NCBI GenBank assembly: GCA_028281445.1
Contig: JANQJW010000024.1
Coordinates: 1-64,000, forward strand
Length of the DNA: 64,000 nt
Reading direction: 5' to 3'
Source: Planctomycetota bacterium
Lineage (GTDB): Bacteria; Planctomycetota; PLA2; JAEUHO01
Shown here: one piece after another, positions 1-6,408 of the stretch
Position numbering within the stretch: position 1 is the stretch's first letter
How the letters are laid out: every line of letters begins with the position of its first letter
The notes under the pieces: generated by a model
Databases searched by the model: none
What the model saw: only the letters and a program-made list of their open reading frames with translations
Told to the model about the DNA's origin: nothing
Position numbers and translations under genes: made by a program

Positions 1-41
1 TTCTCCTCGGCCGTGAACACGCGCTTCTTCCTCTGAGCCAT
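1..41 (-). CDS. 5' fragment of a minus-strand gene, possibly transposase OrfA
   Basis: Thirteen codons of a minus-strand frame are visible before the window edge, starting with ATG at 41 and reading MAQRKKRVFTAEE. A very good ribosome-binding site (GGAGGAG) lies 5 bases upstream of that ATG, which makes a real start likely. A basic start followed by an FTAEE-type stretch resembles the N-terminus of IS3/IS911-type transposase OrfA proteins, but 13 residues cannot establish this. The gene diverges from the TIR gene at 78. Confidence 0.35.
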   Translation of the reverse strand, partial: MAQRKKRVFTAEE

Positions 42-77
42 TCGACTCCTCCGTAGGCATCTTCGCACCTATCGGAG

Positions 78-1262
78 GTGTCCACCAGACCGGGGGAAGG
101 TCAAGGAGCAAAGCTGGGGAGAGCCCGCTTGGCCCAGGCCGACCTCAGCGGGGCGTACCTCATGGACGCCGACCTCATCGGTGCCGATCTGGAGGGCGCG
201 ATGCTAGTCGGAGCGAATCTCACGGGAGCTGACCTCAGCACGGCTAGTCTGAGAGAATCGAGCCTGACAGCGGCAGTGGTGGCTCAGTGCAGGTTGGCGC
301 ATGCCGATCTGAGCCACACAGATCTCATCTCGGCGAGGTTCGCAAATGCAAGCCTTGCTGAGGCAGATCTCAGGCAGGCAGACCTCAGGAACGCAGATCT
401 GTCCGGAGCGGATTTCACGGGCGCTGATCTCTCTGGAGCCAAGCTCGGTCAGTCCCGGTTGGTGCACACGAAGTTGAGAAACGTACGGCTGAGGCGGGCG
501 GACATGAGCGGCGCCCGAGTAGGGGGGGCGCTCTTTGCCGCCACTGACCTGTCGAGTGTTGTAGGACTGGAGGGCGTCAGGCATTGGGGCCCGTCGACTG
601 TCGGCACAGACACGCTGGCCAAGTCCCGCGGCCGAGTTTCTACTCGCTTTCTTCAAGGCTGCGGCCTGAGGGACTGGGAGATCGAAGGGGCGAAGTTGTA
701 TCGCACAGATCTTGGTGAGAACGAGCGCACAGACGTCCTCTATGCGATCTCAGAACTCCAGCGTGGGAACGCAATTCGTTTCTACTCAGTCTTCATCTCC
801 TACAGCCATGTCAACAGTGCCTTCGCGACCAAGCTTCACGATGCTCTACAAGAGCGCGGCATTCGCTGCTGGCTAGACGAGAAGAGCATCAAGGTCGGGG
901 ACCGGATTCGTCACGCCGTGGACGAGGGGATCCGCCTGTCAGACAAGATCCTCGTTTGCTGTTCGGAAACCTCGCTCAACGAGAGCACCTGGGTCGAGGA
1001 GGAGATCGAGAAGGCGCTGGAGAAGGAGCGACTTGCGCGAAAGGAGAGGCGGCATCTTCTTGCGCTCGTGCCCCTCGACCTGGACGGCAGCGTCCACGAC
1101 TGGGATCACGCACTCAAGACGACGCTGCTGTCGCGCAAGGCCGCCGACTTCCGCGGCTGGCAAGACGACGAAGCCAAGTTCAACGCCTCGTTGGAGAGGG
1201 TCATCGCCGCGCTGAGGCTGGATGAGGGTGGGCGGGAGCCGGTGCCGGAGGGGAGGCTGTAG
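78..1262 (+). CDS. Pentapeptide-repeat protein with C-terminal TIR domain
   Basis: A 394-residue protein. Residues about 14-165 are pentapeptide repeats of the A(D/N)LxG type (for example ADLSG, ANLTG, ADFTG), which fold as a right-handed beta-helix. Residues about 236-380 form a TIR domain: it opens with VFISYSH, has the CWLDE strand, and carries STWVEEE near residue 305, where NADase-type TIRs have their catalytic glutamate. Bacterial TIR proteins often act as NAD-depleting or signalling effectors in anti-phage defence; that role is inferred here from the domain and from the mobile-element setting. The start chosen is GTG at 78, directly behind a GGAGG; ATG at 162 is an alternative. The gene downstream starts 4 bases after its stop. 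Confidence 0.85.
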   Translation: MSTRPGEGQGAKLGRARLAQADLSGAYLMDADLIGADLEGAMLVGANLTGADLSTASLRESSLTAAVVAQCRLAHADLSHTDLISARFANASLAEADLRQADLRNADLSGADFTGADLSGAKLGQSRLVHTKLRNVRLRRADMSGARVGGALFAATDLSSVVGLEGVRHWGPSTVGTDTLAKSRGRVSTRFLQGCGLRDWEIEGAKLYRTDLGENERTDVLYAISELQRGNAIRFYSVFISYSHVNSAFATKLHDALQERGIRCWLDEKSIKVGDRIRHAVDEGIRLSDKILVCCSETSLNESTWVEEEIEKALEKERLARKERRHLLALVPLDLDGSVHDWDHALKTTLLSRKAADFRGWQDDEAKFNASLERVIAALRLDEGGREPVPEGRL

Positions 1263-1266
1263 AAAG

Positions 1267-1743
1267 ATGGAGCTTGATCTTTCTTGCCTCTACGTCGGGA
1301 AGACCGAGCGAGGATTCCATCTCCGACTTAGCAGAAAAGAGCACCACGTCTGGGATGCTATCGAGAGTGCGGAGATTGGTGCTGATGAGTGCCTGTGGTT
1401 CGAGCCATCCGCACGTGCAGAAGCTGCTGAAGTGGGGGTCAAACGGTGGCTTCGGCCACTTGAGGACGAAGAAGGTCATGGTGGACATCAGCCCTGGACA
1501 CGCAGGCCTCCGGACGCAGAGATCGGGATCGGCGAGCAACGCATGCTGCCGTCAATGACCGGCGCCTACGCATGGATGCTCACGCCGCAGGCCGAAGAGA
1601 AGTGGCTGGACTGGAGGGACTACCCTGAGTACGAGGAGTGGCGCATGAGGATCCCGCCCGCGCTGGAGTCTAGCCACCCAACGAACGACCTAAGACCGCC
1701 GCCTCCCTCCGCGATGTTCCGCAAGGGGCCGAACCAGGAGTAA
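1267..1743 (+). CDS. Hypothetical protein downstream of TIR effector
   Basis: A 158-residue reading frame beginning with ATG 4 bases after the TIR stop codon, so probably co-transcribed and coupled. No domain is recognised. The N-terminal half is charged, the middle is rich in Trp and Tyr (EKWLDWRDY, EYEEW), and the C-terminus is proline-rich. Codon choice looks coding throughout but is mixed, as elsewhere in the island. A longer frame reaching back to 1222 overlaps the TIR gene and is less likely. It could be an accessory partner of the TIR protein, but nothing in its sequence says so. Confidence 0.5.
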   Translation: MELDLSCLYVGKTERGFHLRLSRKEHHVWDAIESAEIGADECLWFEPSARAEAAEVGVKRWLRPLEDEEGHGGHQPWTRRPPDAEIGIGEQRMLPSMTGAYAWMLTPQAEEKWLDWRDYPEYEEWRMRIPPALESSHPTNDLRPPPPSAMFRKGPNQE

Positions 1744-1776
1744 AGCCGGTCGTGCCCTGCTCGCCTTCGCAAGCGC

Positions 1777-2010
1777 CTACTGACCGCCCCCGAGGTCCCC
1801 TTCGGTCGCGAGCGAGGGCGCCCACCTCTGACCTCCGCCCGGGTCTCCAGAGATGCCCTGAGACGCCCCCTGTTTCTGGCCACCGCCCTGGTCTCCTTCA
1901 ACCGCAAGGGCTCGCCACTTCTGACCGCCGCCCGGATCTCCTTCAAGCACCGGGGTCTGCTGCAAGCCCGCAAACACACCAATCAACGTTGCAACCACGA
2001 GAGCGCGCAC
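1777..2010 (-). CDS. Small secreted or membrane-anchored glycine-rich repeat protein
   Basis: A 77-residue protein. The start is GTG at 2010, chosen because a GGAGG lies 9 bases upstream; a longer frame to 2073 lacks such a site. Residues 2-18 (RALVVATLIGVFAGLQQ) form a hydrophobic signal-type segment. The remainder consists of four copies of an EGDxGGGQ motif with a period of about 16 residues. I recognise no family. Its gene runs against the surrounding plus-strand genes, between the TIR operon and a two-helix membrane protein. Function is unknown; a small exported peptide is the simplest reading. Confidence 0.5.
   Translation of the reverse strand: MRALVVATLIGVFAGLQQTPVLEGDPGGGQKWRALAVEGDQGGGQKQGASQGISGDPGGGQRWAPSLATEGDLGGGQ
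1780..1944 (-). repeat. Four imperfect ~48-bp tandem repeats inside a small gene
   Basis: On the minus strand four units each encode (E/S)GD-x-GGGQ followed by a variable 7-8 residue spacer. The conserved DNA core in each is GGxGACCxxGGCGGxGGxCAG-like. Spacers differ between units, so the duplication is old and the motif has been kept. Confidence 0.55.
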
Positions 2011-2120
2011 TGAAGTCGTCCTCCATAGGGACCGGTAGGATTGTAGATCGGTATGCGGCGCTCGATGCAACACAGGTGCAAAACGGCCTCCATGCCCAGG
2101 GAACTGGGGCGCAGTGCCCT

Positions 2121-2192
2121 CTGGAGAAGGTCATCGCCGCGCTGAGGCTGGATGAGTGTGGGAGGGAGCCGTTGCCGGAGGGGAGGTTGTAG
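2121..2192 (+). pseudogene. Detached duplicate of the 3' end of the TIR gene
   Basis: This 72-base stretch closely matches 1191-1262, the last 24 codons of the TIR gene: LEKVIAALRLDECG-REPLPEGRL here against LERVIAALRLDEGG-REPVPEGRL there, both ending in TAG. The upstream part of a TIR gene is missing. It is best read as the remnant of a second TIR effector gene or of a recombination event that swapped cargo at this point. Confidence 0.75.
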
Positions 2193-2229
2193 TCCGGCCT
2201 GAGCTGGTCACTCGCAGCCCAGTCCACAG

Positions 2230-2682
2230 TCAGGTCCTGAAGTGACGCTCAATCCAGTTGATCGTGTGGTTGACGGCCGCACCGCACTCATGAACAGGGA
2301 CCCACGTCTCTCCGCGGTGCAACGGTGGACGAAACCTAGCAATGAAGGCCTCAGCTCGGCGGCGACTGTAGTGGATCAAGATCGCAGTATAGGCCCGCTC
2401 AAGCAGGAAGGTCCCCGTCCAGTTCGACAGGTCTGCCCGGCCGTCCTTCAAGTGGTAGGCGTCTCGAAGCAGCGTGAGGAACAAACGCCTGCACCGCACG
2501 CGGCGCACGACCGAGGTCGCCAGAAGAACGAAGGTCGCCCCGCCCAGCAGCCAGTTTACTCCGCCGTCGCGGAACGGTTTTGGACTCCACTCTAGGAAGG
2601 TCGCGGCTGTGCTGACCAGCCCAAGGATGACCAAGACTCGGCGCGTACAGACCCACAGTACAGCCGAAGCCCATTCACGCAT
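2230..2682 (-). CDS. Hypothetical two-helix membrane protein
   Basis: A 150-residue protein starting at ATG 2682, with GGAGGA 8 bases upstream; a 9-codon extension to 2709 is possible but has no better site. Two hydrophobic segments are visible near the N-terminus (about residues 6-30 and 42-62) followed by a basic stretch VVRRVRCRR and a soluble C-terminal half with conserved-looking aromatic and His residues. No family is recognised. It lies between the small repeat protein and the methyltransferase, on the opposite strand to the latter. A membrane partner in a defence module is possible but unproven. Confidence 0.65.
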   Translation of the reverse strand: MREWASAVLWVCTRRVLVILGLVSTAATFLEWSPKPFRDGGVNWLLGGATFVLLATSVVRRVRCRRLFLTLLRDAYHLKDGRADLSNWTGTFLLERAYTAILIHYSRRRAEAFIARFRPPLHRGETWVPVHECGAAVNHTINWIERHFRT

Positions 2683-2848
2683 CGTGCGGGTTCCTCCCCG
2701 ACCGCCCACTGTAGTTTGATGCCCCCCCGCCCCGTGGGACAGCTAACAGCGCTGGCGTGCTGTGGCCTGTCCCTGCTCTGTGCTCCATTGGTCCGGTCCC
2801 CTGCGCGACACAAGTCCATTCCCGCTGCCTACGAAGTGGAGGAGCCAC

Positions 2849-3949
2849 ATGATCAAGTACATCGGATCCAAACGCCGCCTCGTCGGCGCGCTAGGAGCGA
2901 TGTTCGAGTCAAGTGGGGCTCAGACCGCGCTGGATCTCTTCACCGGAACAACGAGAGTGGCCCAGGAGTTCAAGCGCAGGGGCGGCGTCGTGACAACTGT
3001 CGATGTGGCAAGCTACTCGGAGGTGCTGTCACAGTGCTACATCGCCACGGACGCGAGCACAGTCGACATGGATGCCCTGGGCCAGGTGATCGAGGACCTC
3101 AACAACACCACGGGTCAGCCGGGCTACTTCACAGAGACCTTCTGCGTCGCCTCGCGCTTCTTCCAGCCACAGAATGGTGAACGCGTCGACGCCATCCGGA
3201 ATCGCATCGAAACTGAGTACAAGGGGAGTCATCTCTACCCCATCCTGCTGACCAGCCTGATGGAGGCTGCGGACCGCGTTGACAGCACGACAGGCGTCCA
3301 AATGGCCTACGTTAAGAAGTGGGCGAAGCGTTCGTACAATCCGCTCGTTCTTCGCGTGCCGGAGTTGGTGCCAGGAGAGCCAGGCCTCGCAGTGCGGCAG
3401 GATGCGCAAGAGGCGGTGAAGTCTCTTGGCCACTTCGACGTCGCATACCTAGACCCCCCCTACAATCAGCATCGGTACTTCACGAACTACCACATTTGGG
3501 AGACTCTCATCCGATGGGACGCACCGGAGCACTACGGGGTAGCGTGCAAACGGATTGATAGCCGGTCGGACGAAACGAAGAGCGTGTTCAACATGAGACG
3601 GAAGATGCCCCCGGCCTTCTTCCAAGTTGTTCGCGACGTACAATCGGATCTCGTAGTCCTCTCGTACAACAACGAGGCGTGGGTCTCTCGCGACGAACTG
3701 ATTGAGGCCGCAAGCGTACACGGGCATGTCGAAGTCATGGCTTTCGACTCAAAGCGCTACGTCGGCGCACAGATCGGCATCTACAATCCGAGTGGCGAGA
3801 GGGTCGGGGAGATTTCCCACCTGCGCAACCTCGAATACGTCGTCGTTGCCGGGCGGCGGCCGCTTGTTGAGCGGGTTTGCGCAGCCTGTCGAAGCGGCGT
3901 CAGGGAGCAGCAAATGTTGCCACTGGAATCAAGTCGCACGGAGCGGTAG
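2849..3949 (+). CDS. D12-class adenine-specific DNA methyltransferase
   Basis: A 366-residue protein of the MethyltransfD12 family (Dam/DpnM-like), which methylates adenine at N6 in a specific DNA sequence. It begins MIKYIGSKRR, a typical opening for the family. Motif I for S-adenosylmethionine is DLFTGTTR (residues 29-36) and the catalytic motif IV is DPPYNQ (202-207), followed by the family-typical RYFTNYHIWETL. The start is ATG 2849 behind GGAGGAG; an upstream extension to 2762 is rejected. The next gene, an HNH nuclease, begins 28 bases downstream, so the two probably form a restriction-modification pair. The recognition sequence cannot be read from the protein. Confidence 0.9.
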   Translation: MIKYIGSKRRLVGALGAMFESSGAQTALDLFTGTTRVAQEFKRRGGVVTTVDVASYSEVLSQCYIATDASTVDMDALGQVIEDLNNTTGQPGYFTETFCVASRFFQPQNGERVDAIRNRIETEYKGSHLYPILLTSLMEAADRVDSTTGVQMAYVKKWAKRSYNPLVLRVPELVPGEPGLAVRQDAQEAVKSLGHFDVAYLDPPYNQHRYFTNYHIWETLIRWDAPEHYGVACKRIDSRSDETKSVFNMRRKMPPAFFQVVRDVQSDLVVLSYNNEAWVSRDELIEAASVHGHVEVMAFDSKRYVGAQIGIYNPSGERVGEISHLRNLEYVVVAGRRPLVERVCAACRSGVREQQMLPLESSRTER

Positions 3950-3977
3950 TTGCTCCTGACGAGTTCGGGGGTGCTCA

Positions 3978-4778
3978 TTGGACGAAGCAGCGATTCGACG
4001 CCTCAAACGCGACAAGCAGGCGTTCTTTCTGCCGTACTACGAGTCCATTGTCCGTGAGCATCCCGAGGGAATCAGGACGCGCGACATTAAGAGCAAGGTG
4101 AGAACTCGTGTCCTCGCAGAACACGGATTTGACCCGTTCGATGGGAGCATAGTCGGCAGGAATCCAACGGGAGCCGTTCGCTCAGAGCAGTGGGCGAACA
4201 ACCTCATCTCCAACCAAGTCCCAATGGACCGGGTACTAGTCGTCACATCAGGAACGCGGCAGGTTCGACTCTTCCCACTCACGCCAAGTGACACGGCTGT
4301 TCCTCAGCCTGCAGGACGCAAGCGTCGCCGCATCGACCAGGCCGTTGCGGACGCCGCAAGCACTCGTGCCCCAGCGCTTGTTGAAACCGCGGGAGGGCGG
4401 AGCTACACAAGATCCCCTGCGCTCGCTGAGTACGTTCGGCAAACAAGTGAGTACAAGTGCACAGCGCGCGGGAAGTCATGCCTCTTGTTCCAAGGGAGAG
4501 ACGGGAATCCCTACATAGAGGTCCACCACGTCATTCCCATGTCTGAACAGTCCGGGACGTCCTTCAATCTCGACTGCCTGAGCAACATGGTTGCCCTCTG
4601 TCCAGCGTGCCACATGAGGCTGCATAGGGCTGACTTCGCGGAGGCACAACGAGTGTTGAAAGACCTTTTGCGAACCTACGAAGCCGTGCGCAAGGTGTCC
4701 TTCTCCAGGTGCATGGAGGCATCGGGCCTCGGATGCGACGAGCAGGATCTGCTGGCCTACTATGGAGTTGAGGCGTAG
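3978..4778 (+). CDS. HNH endonuclease, probable restriction partner of the D12 methyltransferase
   Basis: A 266-residue protein. The first ~100 residues look like a winged-helix DNA-binding region, as in N-terminal domains of Mrr-like or McrA-like nucleases. Residues about 158-218 form an HNH (beta-beta-alpha metal) domain: HH at 183-184, an Asn at 203 and CPACHMRLH at 208-216, with C161 and C168 as likely further zinc ligands. The predicted start is TTG 3978, the first initiator in a frame lacking ATG nearby. Its position directly after the methyltransferase suggests cleavage of unmethylated sites. A methylation-dependent (type IV) action is the main alternative. Confidence 0.8.
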   Translation: MDEAAIRRLKRDKQAFFLPYYESIVREHPEGIRTRDIKSKVRTRVLAEHGFDPFDGSIVGRNPTGAVRSEQWANNLISNQVPMDRVLVVTSGTRQVRLFPLTPSDTAVPQPAGRKRRRIDQAVADAASTRAPALVETAGGRSYTRSPALAEYVRQTSEYKCTARGKSCLLFQGRDGNPYIEVHHVIPMSEQSGTSFNLDCLSNMVALCPACHMRLHRADFAEAQRVLKDLLRTYEAVRKVSFSRCMEASGLGCDEQDLLAYYGVEA

Positions 4779-4960
4779 TCGCGCCAGACCGCCTCGCCGT
4801 ACCGCCTGCCTCAACTCGCCCTTCGCCGCATCCCGCTGCAGGTACAATCCCTCCGGCGGTTCACCGCCGCGGCTGGGAGGGAGCTGCGGTCGGGGCATCC
4901 GAGCCCGTCCGTGCCTCTCGGTGTGCCGCCGTCGTTGGGGCGGGCTGATTGAGGCTACAC

Positions 4961-6088
4961 ATGCGCCGCACCGAACTCAGTGAACTCCCCGATAGTCCCT
5001 ACGCCCATAACTGGCAATCCGAACGCATCCGGCGCAGCGACGAGCCGCCGCCCCCGCTTCACTGGATCGACGCGGCGCTCTGGGCCGCGAACTTGGAGTT
5101 CGGCCCCGCCATGCCGGGCGTCCCCGCCCTTGAGCGTGTAACGGCAGAGGCTGTCCGGTCCGCGCTCCGCGATTTTCAACTGAGGTATGTAGACAGTTTC
5201 AGCAGGCCGCTGGAGCCACCGCTCAGGCCTAGCGAAGCTGCCGAAGTAGTGCGTCTAGTCGTAGAGGAGAAGCACCCGTTCAACTGCTACTCGTGGACGC
5301 GCGAGTTCGACCCTGCTGACTTCTTCCGAATCAACGCGCATATCGGGCCTGCTAGCTTGGCCCGCACTGACATCGCAGAGATGCTTCGACTCGTCATTGA
5401 GCAGGAAGAGCCGAGCAGTGAGACACGGCAGCACTCCTTCGTTGCGCTCGCGCTCTTGACGCGTATTCAGGACCGCGACGCGGAGCCTCCCCAGCGGCCC
5501 AAGGAGCCCGAGCACATACTCTCCGTTGGGCCGCACCGGCCGCCCCCTCATCGCGACTTCCCCGAACCGAAGTTCCAGCCAGGTCCTCGCGGTGAACTTG
5601 AGCGAGTCAAGGATGATGAGCCTCGCGCGGACATCGCGGTGCTTGTTCGCAACGTCTTGTTGCGCGTGGAGGAACCCGACGAGCGTGATTTCGTGCTGGG
5701 GGTGCGCAAGCTCCTTGCAGCCAGAGTCGAGCCATCCGAACCGCCGGTCCAAGGAGAGCCGGATACTCTCTACCTCGGACCGAACGGCAAGCGCATACTG
5801 CTGGGTGAGAAAGAGCTTGGTTGGAGAAAGCTGGAGAGCGGACGGGGCGAAGTCCCGCGGTACGTTTCAACCACCAACGCGGAGGGCCGTCTTCTCATGT
5901 CTCTGGTCCTCCCTGGAAGGGGGCGACGTCCAACTCGCCCGGAGGTCGCAACGCATCTCAAGCAGGCCCTCGAAGGTGCGGGATTCAATGTCGATGAGCG
6001 GTGGAAGGGGAAGGGCGACGAGTTGAAACTGGCGCCGAAGCCTAAGGTCGGCGTTGAACTTCGAGATGTGTTCCGAGAAGCCACCTAG
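4961..6088 (+). CDS. Hypothetical protein, acidic and proline-rich
   Basis: A 375-residue protein starting at ATG 4961, 6 bases after a GAGG; a TTG at 4949 gives a slightly longer version. No signal peptide, membrane segment or known domain is visible. The N-terminal 200 residues have repeated helical segments rich in Arg and Glu; the C-terminal ~110 residues (from about TLYLGPNGKRILL) include a compact predicted domain with a SLVLPGRGRRPTR segment. It sits between the restriction pair and the excisionase-like gene, inside the element. It may be a replication or regulatory protein of the element, but I cannot support that. Confidence 0.6.
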   Translation: MRRTELSELPDSPYAHNWQSERIRRSDEPPPPLHWIDAALWAANLEFGPAMPGVPALERVTAEAVRSALRDFQLRYVDSFSRPLEPPLRPSEAAEVVRLVVEEKHPFNCYSWTREFDPADFFRINAHIGPASLARTDIAEMLRLVIEQEEPSSETRQHSFVALALLTRIQDRDAEPPQRPKEPEHILSVGPHRPPPHRDFPEPKFQPGPRGELERVKDDEPRADIAVLVRNVLLRVEEPDERDFVLGVRKLLAARVEPSEPPVQGEPDTLYLGPNGKRILLGEKELGWRKLESGRGEVPRYVSTTNAEGRLLMSLVLPGRGRRPTRPEVATHLKQALEGAGFNVDERWKGKGDELKLAPKPKVGVELRDVFREAT

Positions 6089-6101
6089 CGCCCTTGGTCA
6101 T

Positions 6102-6141
6102 TTGGCCACACTTTTGGCGCGAATCTGACCAAAGTGGCCAA
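6102..6141. promoter_or_regulatory. Imperfect inverted repeat upstream of the excisionase gene
   Basis: TTGGCCAC (6102-6109) is matched by GTGGCCAA (6134-6141), with a partly matching inner arm CTTTTGG against CCAAA (6129-6133). It lies in the 108-base gap between the preceding gene and the excisionase-like gene. It may be an operator controlling the xis/primase operon or a weak terminator; no T-run follows. Confidence 0.4.
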
Positions 6142-6196
6142 GTCATGCTGACTCCTGCATGCACGTGGATGGGCCTCGTGCTGCAAGGAGCTAGGC

Positions 6197-6403
6197 ATGT
6201 CAGGCGTAGGAAGAGCAATCGGCAGCGAGACGCTGCTAACGGTACCTGAGGCGGCGAACGAACTCTCAGTGTCGGTGAGAACGCTGCGTACGTTGATCTC
6301 GTTGGGTCGGATCTCAGTCGTGAGGGTCAGTTCGCGAAGAGTGGCCATCGATCCGCGCGACATCCGCTCATACATCGAGCGGCAGCGGAAGAGCGCCAGC
6401 TAG
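6197..6403 (+). CDS. Excisionase-like helix-turn-helix protein
   Basis: A 68-residue protein with a MerR/HTH_17-type DNA-binding domain: LLTVPEAANELSVSVRTLRTLI is followed by the wing segment GRISVVRVSSRRVAI and ends with an acidic-basic helix DIRSYIERQ. This is the layout of recombination directionality factors (Xis/AlpA-like) of integrative elements. It starts at ATG with GGAG 8 bases upstream. The primase gene begins 5 bases after its stop, so they share an operon. The expected partner is the tyrosine integrase 3 kb downstream. A plain transcriptional regulator is the alternative. Confidence 0.75.
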   Translation: MSGVGRAIGSETLLTVPEAANELSVSVRTLRTLISLGRISVVRVSSRRVAIDPRDIRSYIERQRKSAS

Positions 6404-6408
6404 CCTTC

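Noticed and set aside
1201-1558. Alternative frames overlapping the gene at 1267-1743, on both strands
   Set aside because: They have no ribosome-binding site or coupling and show poorer codon choice than the frame starting 4 bases after the TIR stop.
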